Assembly: GCA_964636205.1 (NCBI GenBank)
Contig: CAZWPF010000040.1
Coordinates: 1 to 25,356 of the forward strand
DNA length: 25,356 nt
Reading direction: 5' to 3'
Origin: JBEBVQ01 sp964636205
GTDB taxonomy: Bacteria > Bacteroidota > Bacteroidia > Chitinophagales > Chitinophagaceae
Made by a program: the position numbers and the translations under genes. The stretch's first letter is position 1. Every line of letters starts with the position of its first letter. Positions 14,351 through 22,576 of this stretch are shown here, piece by piece. The notes under the pieces were generated by a model. That model ran no database searches, was not told where the DNA came from, and saw only the letters and a program-made list of their open reading frames with translations.

Positions 14351-16966
14351 CTAAATGCTTTTCAGTTCACTCAGGCCTGCCTGAACTTCACTTACAACCT
14401 CTTCAATTTCCGAAGTAAGATTTTCAGGAATTATTTGTTTACCCAATGCCGATTCTATTTCCTTTAAACGCCTTGCCAAGGGCAACATCCCTACCGAATA
14501 CAGTGAGGATCGAAATTTATGAATGGCTTGTTTCAGACCATCGTAGTCTTGATTTGCCAATTTTTCACGAATGATTTCCAATTGTACGATCCCATCGTTT
14601 TCAAAAAGTTGCACTAACTCCTGCTTTAAGCTTTCACTCCCCCCGGTAATTTCGTGTAAATAACCAAGATCCACGCGCTTGGATTCGATAGCCGATTTAT
14701 TTTCGGTTACTGTGTTTATAATTTCCGTTTGCACCCCCGCTTTATGGGTTAAATTGATAATCGTACTAAAAAGCTCAAGCCGTTGAAATGGCTTTGACAG
14801 ATAACTATTCGCACCTATCCGCAAGCCTTCTTCTCGTTCTCCAGCCATGGCATGAGCGGTCATCATAATGATGGGCGTTTCTAATTTTAATTTTTTTCTG
14901 ATTTCCTTAATGGCCGTATAACCGTCCATTTCGGGCATTTGAACGTCCATAATGATCAAATCATAGGCATACTTATTCAATTTTTCCAACACTTCCTTCC
15001 CGTTATTGACGATCTCCAGCACGATACCCGTTCTGTCAAAAACGGCTCTTAACAGTTTTTGATTCAACACATTATCCTCAGCGGCAAGTATTTTCAGGCC
15101 ATTTAGACCCGCTGGAATTATTTCTTCCTCAGTTGTATTTGGGCTTGATTCTCCGTCAAAAGATTCAATAACTTCGAAGGGGAATTCGAGTGTAAAAGTA
15201 GTTCCTACCTTTTCTTTACTCTCTAGTTTAATAGTTCCGTCGAAGTATCCTACCAGGTATTTCACTATGGCCAATCCCAAACCGGTGCCTCCGTATTGAC
15301 TGGAAATTTTCTCATCGGCTTGTACGAAGGTTTCAAACACTTTTTTCTGTCGTTCTTCGGGAATTCCAATCCCTGTATCCTTAACCACAAAACGGATCAT
15401 TTGACGTCCATCTTTTTTGACTCCAGCCGGTTCTACCTTTAACAACACCTCACCTTTTTCAGTGAATTTAATGGCGTTTTGACATAGGTTGAGTAAAATC
15501 TGTGTCAGTCGAATTTTGTCTGTTTTAATAGTTTTAGGGAGGTATTCCGATAATTCGTAACGGTAGTTGATCCCCTTATCCCGAGCCCGCTTCCCAATCA
15601 ATACTGAAACGGATTCAACCAATTCAGCCACGGCCGTCGGTTCTAGATCCAGTACTAATTGTCCAAATTCCATTTTCGATAGATCGAGGATATCATTCAT
15701 AAGCCGGAGTAAATTCTTACTGGCTATCTCGATATATTTGGCATACTCCTGGGCTTTACGATCATTGACCTCCAGTTTTAAAAGGTCGGTGAACCCTATG
15801 ATCGTGTTCAAAGGTGTTCTAATTTCATGACTGACGCTCGACAGGAATATGTTTCTAGCTCGCATCGACTTCTCGACCAAATCCCGTTCCGCCTTTAGGT
15901 TGGCTGCATAGTTCTCTTTCTCCGTAATATCCCGAATTACACATACGGCACCAATCAGGGTTTCGTCCAGGTTATATATCGGCTGGACGTTGGTCTCCAT
16001 ATTTCTAATCTTTCCGTCGATAATAATATCGAAACGGTTTCCTATGGATCTTTCGCCCGACAATCCTTTTTTCAAAGGCAGATTCCCCTGACGATAAATC
16101 TCCATATAGTGTTCCTTGTTTTCCAAGGGAATACCTCGAATGAGCTCCTCTAAATTTGCTGGATTCGCATCCCCCAGTCGGATCAATTCCCTACCAGAAC
16201 GGTTAATGAATTTCACTTCTTCATTGGTACTGATTACTATGATCCCATCAGGTATGGCTTCGAGATACTGTTTCAAAATTTGCTCCCTACGATGGAGTTC
16301 TTTACGCAAAAAACGGTCCTTATTCCGATTTTTAAAGAGGTAAAACAACCAGATAATGGTAATACAGAACCCTAAGATCCCGGTGACGCTCATCCCTATG
16401 ATGTAATATAACGTCGCTTTAGTTACGTAACCAGTATCGGTTTCAAAAAAATCCAAACGATGCCGTTCAATTTCATAAACCTGCTCCGCTTTGTCCTTTA
16501 TTGATTGATAAATTTGCGCTCCACGTCCCGATTGTATCAGTTTGGTCGCTGCTTCTTGACCTTCCGTTTGTTGAATTCGAACAGCTAGTTCCTGAAGATC
16601 CATTAATTCAACAGAAAGGGCTCCCATTTCCTTGACCAGTTGGGTTTGCTCTGCATCCTCTTCAACCAGAATACTGAGCGTATCTAAGATCCCATCAATC
16701 AATTGCCTTTCTGAGTCCAACCCCCGATGGGGAACATCGACGCCCAGAAGCAACTCTCGGGTATACGACTGGACCTCTTTGTTTTTGAGTGCAAATTCGA
16801 GGGATTTACTGAAAACAGTCGCTGACTTTGAAATCATTTGGTTATTTAAAGCCATCCCCGAAAGGCTCTTGTATCCAAAGTACAACGAAAAAAACATTAA
16901 CGTCATTCCGACGGTAATGGTGGTATAAAAAAAGATTTTTTTAATACGCTTTCGTGCCGTATTCAT
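14351..16966 (-). CDS. Hybrid sensor histidine kinase (PAS-HisKA-HATPase-REC-HPt)
   Basis: This inner-membrane hybrid kinase (871 aa) has two membrane segments (about 12-33 and 184-211) flanking a helical periplasmic sensor region without a recognised domain. A PAS domain follows (about 236-350). In HisKA the H-box SSVSHEIRTPLN carries His380. The ATPase has QILLNLCQNAIKFT, DTGIGIPEE and GGTGLGLAI. The receiver domain (about 624-740) has IIMDVQMPEMDG with Asp674 and YLSKPF. The C-terminal HPt domain carries His816 in IHKFRSS. All phosphorelay residues are present, so the relay His380-Asp674-His816 should work. No partner response regulator is encoded in the window, so the output is unknown. 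Its position downstream of the secreted hydrolase suggests sensing of surface polysaccharide or envelope state (inference). Confidence 0.93.
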   Translation of the reverse strand: MNTARKRIKKIFFYTTITVGMTLMFFSLYFGYKSLSGMALNNQMISKSATVFSKSLEFALKNKEVQSYTRELLLGVDVPHRGLDSERQLIDGILDTLSILVEEDAEQTQLVKEMGALSVELMDLQELAVRIQQTEGQEAATKLIQSGRGAQIYQSIKDKAEQVYEIERHRLDFFETDTGYVTKATLYYIIGMSVTGILGFCITIIWLFYLFKNRNKDRFLRKELHRREQILKQYLEAIPDGIIVISTNEEVKFINRSGRELIRLGDANPANLEELIRGIPLENKEHYMEIYRQGNLPLKKGLSGERSIGNRFDIIIDGKIRNMETNVQPIYNLDETLIGAVCVIRDITEKENYAANLKAERDLVEKSMRARNIFLSSVSHEIRTPLNTIIGFTDLLKLEVNDRKAQEYAKYIEIASKNLLRLMNDILDLSKMEFGQLVLDLEPTAVAELVESVSVLIGKRARDKGINYRYELSEYLPKTIKTDKIRLTQILLNLCQNAIKFTEKGEVLLKVEPAGVKKDGRQMIRFVVKDTGIGIPEERQKKVFETFVQADEKISSQYGGTGLGLAIVKYLVGYFDGTIKLESKEKVGTTFTLEFPFEVIESFDGESSPNTTEEEIIPAGLNGLKILAAEDNVLNQKLLRAVFDRTGIVLEIVNNGKEVLEKLNKYAYDLIIMDVQMPEMDGYTAIKEIRKKLKLETPIIMMTAHAMAGEREEGLRIGANSYLSKPFQRLELFSTIINLTHKAGVQTEIINTVTENKSAIESKRVDLGYLHEITGGSESLKQELVQLFENDGIVQLEIIREKLANQDYDGLKQAIHKFRSSLYSVGMLPLARRLKEIESALGKQIIPENLTSEIEEVVSEVQAGLSELKSI

Positions 16967-17013
16967 ATTCTCCAGTTAATAACCCCCTGAATTGTATTGC
17001 ACAAAACAGAGGA

Positions 17014-17119
17014 TCAGACTTTCGGTGCTTAAAACTCCTGCAAATCAGCAAATTTTCGATTAATATTAAGCTGATTTTTATCACTTTTTACTATACACAA
17101 GAGCATGCCGAAAGTCTGA
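17014..17119 (-). repeat. Nested inverted repeats between the hydrolase and kinase genes
   Basis: TCAGACTTTCGG at 17014-17025 and CCGAAAGTCTGA at 17108-17119 are a perfect 12-base inverted pair. The next bases inward (TGCT and AGCA) also pair if two bases bulge. Inside lies a second perfect pair, AAATCAGC (17042-17049) and GCTGATTT (17070-17077), which encloses the palindrome TTAATATTAA (17060-17069). On the minus-strand transcript the outer stem starts 11 bases after the hydrolase stop and ends 47 bases before the kinase ATG. It could be a structured leader or attenuator, a weak terminator (followed by CTCTGTTTTGTG rather than a clean U tract), or a pair of operator sites. No known RNA family is recognised. 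Confidence 0.6.
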
Positions 17120-17130
17120 CGGAGAACATA

Positions 17131-20100
17131 CTACGGATTAAGATTGATTAGCTTTTTCAATATCCTCCCATTTTTTTGATGTATATCGACGATCAGATTT
17201 CCTGAGGGAATGGCCGATAAATCGACGGGATGCACAATTTTTTCGCCGGGCTGTTTCAAAAGGGTTTCGTAATGCAAGGTCCCCATACCGGCATTGAAAA
17301 GTCGTATCACTACATCTCCCCCACCGGGATTATCGATCTGAATCCGTACCTTACCCCGGGTGGTTGGGTTTGGAAAAACCGTTACCTGCGGGCGTTGCAA
17401 TTCCTCAACGACAGTTTCATTGACGGCAATCCGCGCGTTATTACCACCATCAGGGACTACGAAGATGGGTGTCTCACCGACGGAAATCGTAACGGATCCA
17501 CCTACGACTGGCAAGTCAGTCCAAGACATTTCCGTAGCTCCGGCTGTAGGTGTATATACCCTGACACTGGTGGAATTCGGGAGTGCTAGCGTATAATTAG
17601 CGGTACGTCCAACCTCATCGGGTACCACCATGGCATACATATCTTGCCCATTCCATTCGTATCGATCGATAATCGGATCCTGCGCTAAGGTTTCCTTGAA
17701 AATATAGTTTCCAAATAAATTTTTAGTTTGGTATAAAAAGTCAGCGGCTGGCCTGCGGGTAAGGTTGGAATTGATCAATCCTGACGTAGCGAATATCATG
17801 CCTGAGTCATGGTCGTCATACATTTGGTAATAAAAGACTTTTGCCACTCCGTGACGAGCAGAAAATAATGACATACGTAATATCCAGTCGGCTTGGGTGT
17901 CCAATGCTGATTTCGTTCCGATCGGAACTGCTTTCAACGGACTATCCTGATGAATGTCAAATCCGGTTTCGGTGATCCATACGGGCATTCCCCCGCATAG
18001 TTCGTCCGATACACGTATAAAATCTCTTGTTTTTTCAGCAGCGTTAGTCACTTCGGGTGCAGCTCCGCGGGTAGAAGTTCCGCTCTGTGATGAGGTGGTA
18101 TTATCGGTATATATGTGGTAGTTGATCACATCCCAGCATAAGTCTACCGACCCGTCGGGTTTGTAACCTCTGAATTCCCGGCACCAATCCACCATACCAC
18201 GTATGTATTCAGCTCCTGAAACCAGTCCTCCGATTACGACTTGCATTTGTGGATCGGCATTTTTCACCCCTACACCGGGGCCCATCGAACTCTTATGACC
18301 GTCATAAAAGGCCGATAGATTGGCGGCATATTCGCGAGCCGTCTGGTAAGCTTTCCGCCCTTTCCACCATTTATCACGTTCGTTGTCACACTCAATATAC
18401 TTCACTAATCCGGTTCCAATCCGAATCGTATTCGGATTATCACCCGGCCAACGTGGCGTTGAATGTACACTCAACAGGCTGGTGTCTACCTCCGTGTTAC
18501 TACCGTAGCGCGCTGCGAATTGAAAGGCCACTTTCGCCTGCTCGATATAGGAATTTGGATCTTCAAAATCTTTCCCATAGCGTACCGGCACATTTTCAGC
18601 ATCCTGTTCACCAGGAGGATAGGTTGCCATCATCCAACTAGGGATCGTCTTTAGGCATGCCAATACTTCGATCCCTTCTGCCTGGCATCTTTCATAAATT
18701 TGGTCGTAGTGCCAGCCCCCTACCAAGGTGGGGTTATAAGAATAAACACCTTCTATCGATTCGAGCTTTTCCCAGTCCATATAGTGTCGTATGGCGGTAA
18801 AGCTCTTGACCATTTCAACCTTCGACTCATTGATCACCCAGGGTGTTTCCCCATCCTGAAAATTCCATTCATAGGCATTTACCCCTAGCATATCTTTCAA
18901 TTTCACCTCCCGCGCCGCGACTGTGACGGTAGTATCGACCTGGGAATTGTCGTAAAAACCGTAGAACTCGATCTCTGTCGGTAGACCACCCTGAATGTTA
19001 AGTACGAGGTAACGAATACCTGAGATAACGGAATCCAACCGAAATTGTCCTTCGCCCTCCATCTGACGGTCGGGGTAGGGACCGACCCAACCATTGTAGA
19101 CTTGGCCGGTGAACGTAGCTATTGGAATACGTTGCCAATCCTCGGTAATTACAGAAAGGGTGGCTGGGTTACTGGTAAACACACCTTCGTAATCAAACAT
19201 TTTAATCGCTTCAACCATCATCTCTTCCCCCTCTAAAAGTGGATAATAGGCATCATATTGATCGACCACCATTCCCCATCCCACATGTACATTCTGATTC
19301 GTAATACCATCGAAAAGGCCTTGCAAACCGTTTTCTGCATTGTTCAGAACGTACCAGCGGTTCGGGTCAATAGGAATCTTTTGCATGGGTGTTACACTGG
19401 GCATGGTGACGACCTGAATTCTGGCTACGGGATCCGCATCCTGGTAATTCGCATTACCTTCCTGGTGGGCTGTAAGGGTAGCTTGACCCGCCTTCAACGG
19501 TATAGCTACCCAGCCTTGAGATGATTCTTCTACCTTGACTACCGTCGAATCGGAAGTGGTGAAAAAAAGTTCGGTTTCCGTGTGATTGCTACTTGCTATC
19601 AAGGCAAAAGGTCCTTCACCAGCTACCCGAGGTGGAAGTTCCGAAAATGTAATGACAGCTGGTTGTTTTGTTTGGGCACTTGCTGATACTTCAAACCAAT
19701 TCAGGTTGAAAGCTCCCCGTGGCGCTAAAAGCTTAATCAGTTGGTTTCCCGCAGGCAACGCAGCTACGGCTGTTACGGTGGTCCAGCTTTGCCAGCCTCC
19801 TGTATGAGGTATCTCCGCCGTTTGGCCTAGAAGCTGATTGTTTTGGTCGAGTATTTGAATATAGCCGTAACCGTAGGCATTAGCGACGCGAAAATCAAAT
19901 TGATAGGTGCCTGCCTGCGTCACATCTACATTGTACATCATCCAGTCATTATCATCAATATGACTCACATTAAGGCCCCCATCGGTATCAAGGGTAGATT
20001 CCGTTTGGACTCCCTCGGCAACATCAAAATTTTCCGCCTGGATCAAACCCGGCAGGGCATGCAAGGTCCTTTCGAACTTCATCCAGTTAAGACTAAAAAC

Positions 20101-20508
20101 TCCTTTTACTGCTAAAAATTTTAGTTGAATCGTACCCGAAGGGATATAAATCAATTGAGGTACCGTTTTCCAACTGATCATCCCACCGGTTCGTGGAACG
20201 ATCAAATCCGTTAAAAGTGTTGAATCAGCAAATAATTGCAAGCGGGCATCATCACTGAAACCGTTCGCTACTCGAAAACTGACTTTATAGTAGCCTGCCG
20301 TGGATACGGTAATGGGATAGGTCATCCAGGTACTATCTTGCATCCAACTGACCTCCTGACCACCGCTCTCATCGCTAGTAGCCGATACGGTTGCCCCAAA
20401 TGCGGTAGCATAATCTTCGGCTTCGATATGAGCCGGTATCGATTGGATTCCAAAAGCTAGAAAAGAGGAGATTGTGAATAGTGTGAAAGTGAGGAAGACT
20501 GTACGCAT
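17131..20508 (-). CDS. Secreted CBM6-CBM6-glycoside hydrolase-like protein with type IX secretion sorting domain
   Basis: This modular exported protein has 1125 aa. A signal peptide (about 1-20) precedes two CBM6-like carbohydrate-binding modules (about 25-146 and 152-275). Both begin with IEAE/IQAE plus DY or NF and end with the LNWMKFE/LNWFEVS strand. An Ig-like domain follows (about 283-368), then a beta domain of discoidin-like pattern (about 410-525), then a clan GH-A-type barrel (about 535-965). Candidate catalytic residues are Glu710 in IECDNERD (acid/base) and Glu847 in WITETGF (nucleophile). After a beta region, residues about 1045-1125 form a Por/type IX sorting domain starting VFPNPTTRGK. 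The protein should reach the cell surface or medium and bind or cut a polysaccharide, possibly the one made here. The exact GH family and substrate are not certain. Confidence 0.88.
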   Translation of the reverse strand: MRTVFLTFTLFTISSFLAFGIQSIPAHIEAEDYATAFGATVSATSDESGGQEVSWMQDSTWMTYPITVSTAGYYKVSFRVANGFSDDARLQLFADSTLLTDLIVPRTGGMISWKTVPQLIYIPSGTIQLKFLAVKGVFSLNWMKFERTLHALPGLIQAENFDVAEGVQTESTLDTDGGLNVSHIDDNDWMMYNVDVTQAGTYQFDFRVANAYGYGYIQILDQNNQLLGQTAEIPHTGGWQSWTTVTAVAALPAGNQLIKLLAPRGAFNLNWFEVSASAQTKQPAVITFSELPPRVAGEGPFALIASSNHTETELFFTTSDSTVVKVEESSQGWVAIPLKAGQATLTAHQEGNANYQDADPVARIQVVTMPSVTPMQKIPIDPNRWYVLNNAENGLQGLFDGITNQNVHVGWGMVVDQYDAYYPLLEGEEMMVEAIKMFDYEGVFTSNPATLSVITEDWQRIPIATFTGQVYNGWVGPYPDRQMEGEGQFRLDSVISGIRYLVLNIQGGLPTEIEFYGFYDNSQVDTTVTVAAREVKLKDMLGVNAYEWNFQDGETPWVINESKVEMVKSFTAIRHYMDWEKLESIEGVYSYNPTLVGGWHYDQIYERCQAEGIEVLACLKTIPSWMMATYPPGEQDAENVPVRYGKDFEDPNSYIEQAKVAFQFAARYGSNTEVDTSLLSVHSTPRWPGDNPNTIRIGTGLVKYIECDNERDKWWKGRKAYQTAREYAANLSAFYDGHKSSMGPGVGVKNADPQMQVVIGGLVSGAEYIRGMVDWCREFRGYKPDGSVDLCWDVINYHIYTDNTTSSQSGTSTRGAAPEVTNAAEKTRDFIRVSDELCGGMPVWITETGFDIHQDSPLKAVPIGTKSALDTQADWILRMSLFSARHGVAKVFYYQMYDDHDSGMIFATSGLINSNLTRRPAADFLYQTKNLFGNYIFKETLAQDPIIDRYEWNGQDMYAMVVPDEVGRTANYTLALPNSTSVRVYTPTAGATEMSWTDLPVVGGSVTISVGETPIFVVPDGGNNARIAVNETVVEELQRPQVTVFPNPTTRGKVRIQIDNPGGGDVVIRLFNAGMGTLHYETLLKQPGEKIVHPVDLSAIPSGNLIVDIHQKNGRILKKLINLNP

Positions 20509-20711
20509 AAATAACGAAATTTTTCATAACTGATAGTTTACCTACAGAACGTGTGGTGGCTAACCCAACGAAATTCTGGTTTTCAACTATTAATCGGACA
20601 GCCTCTCAGAAAGGTAACAACAAAGAAAAAATATTGATATAGGTGTTTTGTAAACCTCTGAATATGAGGTTGGATATATAGGAAAATTTATTTCAGGTAA
20701 GAAGTCGGTAT
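20509..20711. other. Intergenic gap upstream of the hydrolase gene with a weak hairpin
   Basis: This 203-base AT-rich gap lies between two minus-strand genes. AACCTC (20653-20658) and GAGGTT (20666-20671) form a 6-base stem with a 7-base loop, 41 bases after the upstream GT2 stop. No U tract follows, so termination would be weak. TACCTTTC on the minus strand (20616 to 20609) differs from TAnnTTTG by one base and lies about 100 bases before the hydrolase ATG. No small gene is visible. Confidence 0.25.
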
Positions 20712-21497
20712 TTAGGTAATATAATCCCAGTTCATTTTCAAGTGGCGGTACAGGTGACGCAATGCCGAAACGGTGACATGGTTACTTTCACGCCAAAAAT
20801 TCCGTCTCATCGTACTGGGTTCGGCCGCATCGTTTCGTTGTTCAAGCAGTCCGTCATAGTTTTCATGAAAAATCCCCTTCCCTTTTTTCTTCAAAAACGA
20901 AATCATCATGGTGTACTCGGTTACATCACCTTTGGCCCCTTCCAGGTAACGCCCAAATTTTTGCAGGAAATTGGATCTGCGTAGGTGGGGATGATCGCTA
21001 TACATATAAAATTTACGGTAACCGGGTTTCCATAGTTTAAAGTCCATTTTACAAAAACCTCGTCCTACCGGCTTCAGGTAGGGGTAGCGGAAATAAGCAT
21101 AAAAGCGGGCGATGTCCAGCTCGGGATGGGCTTTCATAAGGCTGAGCGCACCCGACAGAGCCTCGGGAAAAGCGTCCTTGGGAATAAAATCTTCCTGTAT
21201 GTAGAGGGTAAAGGGCAGACTTACGGCGTCCTGACCTTTATTTAAATTATGCCCAAGTCCTTGATTTTGCGGCACCGTAATCAACTTGAATCCAAAGATT
21301 TCTTTTAGGGTTTGCAGCTTGTCGGCATGGGCTCCACTGCTCCCGTCGTCCGAAACGACAATTTCACCAAATTGAAGATTTAGTTCTCTGCATCGATACA
21401 AGAGTCTTTCCAACGAAGCACTTCGGTTAAAGTGAGTAATCAGTAAACTTACTTCCGGGAAATGTGCTGTAGGGGGTTGGAAACTCGACTCTGACAT
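20712..21497 (-). CDS. Soluble family 2 glycosyltransferase (paralogue of the 7731-8528 gene)
   Basis: The protein (261 aa) has the GT-A motifs FPEVSLLITHFNRS (13-26), VVSDDGS (47-53) and YIQEDF (99-104). The subfamily signatures YSDHPHLRRSNFLQKFGRY (166-184) and EPSTMR with WRESN (226-239) match the gene at 7731-8528 almost residue for residue, while other stretches have diverged. It lies 30 bases downstream of another GT2 gene on the same strand, so the two are probably cotranscribed. There is no membrane segment or signal peptide. The substrate is unknown. The likely role is one transfer step in the repeat unit or in a side branch. Confidence 0.84.
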   Translation of the reverse strand: MSESSFQPPTAHFPEVSLLITHFNRSASLERLLYRCRELNLQFGEIVVSDDGSSGAHADKLQTLKEIFGFKLITVPQNQGLGHNLNKGQDAVSLPFTLYIQEDFIPKDAFPEALSGALSLMKAHPELDIARFYAYFRYPYLKPVGRGFCKMDFKLWKPGYRKFYMYSDHPHLRRSNFLQKFGRYLEGAKGDVTEYTMMISFLKKKGKGIFHENYDGLLEQRNDAAEPSTMRRNFWRESNHVTVSALRHLYRHLKMNWDYIT

Positions 21498-21527
21498 GTC
21501 TCAATTCGGGGGGGGTAATTGAACTCT

Positions 21528-22379
21528 CTAATTTATTGATAAAGATCTTTTCACTCGATTGAAGAACGCTTTCGCGATACTGCCGTCATCCATCAATCGT
21601 CGGGAAGATGTAAATACGCAAGCTTCGGGGTGGGTAACCTGCTGCAGTCTCCCTTTCTTTTGGAGGTTCAACGCCATTCTGCCGTCTTCTGCTTCATTCC
21701 TAAAATCGCTGCCCTTTACGCCGGCATATACACGCGCACCTTTCACCTGAAAACCTCCTGTTTCGCGGCCTACTTCAGTCACAAAACCCATGTTGAAGCC
21801 ATAAACGTTCATGAATTCTTTTTTTCTTTTGCGAAACATGCTGACCATCCGTGCGGCACGTTCGTAGAAAAACAACCCTATACGACTTTGACCAACCGGT
21901 GGAATGAATGAATAGATCCCGTATACACCCGTAATGGATGAATCTGTTAGCATGGGTTCGACCATCAAATCGATCCATTTCGGAGGGTAAAAGGTGTCCG
22001 AATCAGCACAAAGATGATAATGCCCCCTCGCTTTTTCGAGCCCCAATTGCCGCGCATGTGGGGTTCCCTGTACGGGTTGCAGAAAAGATCTCACCCCAAG
22101 ACGGTCCAAAACTTGCTGCGTACCATCGGTGGAGTTGTTGTTGATCACAATTATTTCAACATCCTTTGTTGTCGTTGAGGCCGCCAACGAAGAAAGGGTT
22201 CTATAGATATTATTTTCTTCATTCCAAGCCGGAATTACAACACTGACCAAGGGGTTTTCCGGACTGAAACGAGCCAAATCGGATCTAAGCTTTTGGACCT
22301 CGGAATCAGTTAAGTCGGAAAAACTTTTACCAGGATACAAATGAGGTCTAACCCAGGCTGGAATACGCAGCAAACTCAT
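21528..22379 (-). CDS. Family 2 glycosyltransferase
   Basis: The protein (283 aa) has a GT-A domain starting at VSVVIPAWNEENNI (45-58), with IIVINNNSTDGT (76-87) and the metal-binding ADSDTF (125-130). The N-terminal 40 residues precede the fold, and the C-terminal part includes NEAEDGRMALNLQKKGR, the usual acidic motif near the active site. A short hydrophobic stretch (GVYGIYSFIPPVG) is not long enough for a membrane anchor. It is the first gene of the minus-strand pair that continues into the GT2 at 20712-21497, and a promoter candidate lies about 50-80 bases upstream. Acceptor and donor are unknown. Confidence 0.85.
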   Translation of the reverse strand: MSLLRIPAWVRPHLYPGKSFSDLTDSEVQKLRSDLARFSPENPLVSVVIPAWNEENNIYRTLSSLAASTTTKDVEIIVINNNSTDGTQQVLDRLGVRSFLQPVQGTPHARQLGLEKARGHYHLCADSDTFYPPKWIDLMVEPMLTDSSITGVYGIYSFIPPVGQSRIGLFFYERAARMVSMFRKRKKEFMNVYGFNMGFVTEVGRETGGFQVKGARVYAGVKGSDFRNEAEDGRMALNLQKKGRLQQVTHPEACVFTSSRRLMDDGSIAKAFFNRVKRSLSIN

Positions 22380-22429
22380 TATACGGGGTGTTCTATCGGC
22401 TTCTAGTTTGTGACACCAATTTCAATGGG

Positions 22430-22462
22430 TGAAAATAAGTTTAATATCGGTCGTAACACAAA
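22430..22462 (-). promoter_or_regulatory. Candidate promoter for the minus-strand GT2 pair
   Basis: On the minus strand TTTG (22462 to 22459) and TATTTTCA (22437 to 22430) are separated by 21 bases. The -33 box matches exactly, and the -7 box matches four of six fixed positions of TAnnTTTG. Initiation would fall near 22424, about 45 bases before the ATG at 22379. It shares a 197-base divergent gap with the promoter for the GT2 at 22577. Confidence 0.3.
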
Positions 22463-22542
22463 AAAACAAAAAGTTTTCCATCTAACGAAAAACCCCAAAA
22501 CGGTTCTCGAACAGCTTCCATCGAAAGTAATCTTTAATTCTT

Positions 22543-22550
22543 TATTTTTG
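22543..22550 (+). promoter_or_regulatory. Candidate -7 promoter box for the GT2 gene at 22577
   Basis: TATTTTTG is a perfect match to TAnnTTTG. Initiation near 22557 would leave a leader of about 20 bases to the TTG start at 22577. No good TTTG -33 element is seen at the normal distance. Confidence 0.42.
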
Positions 22551-22576
22551 GCGGCTCACTTTCAATACTGTAAAAG

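Noticed and set aside
14366..14390. CAGGC/GCCTG hairpin near the end of the kinase gene, considered as a terminator for the convergent genes
   Set aside because: The stem is 5 bases with a 2-base loop, lies within kinase codons and has no T tract on either strand.
18249..18641. Plus-strand frame of 130 residues
   Set aside because: It is antisense to the hydrolase barrel, which has clear catalytic motifs. Composition is not protein-like.
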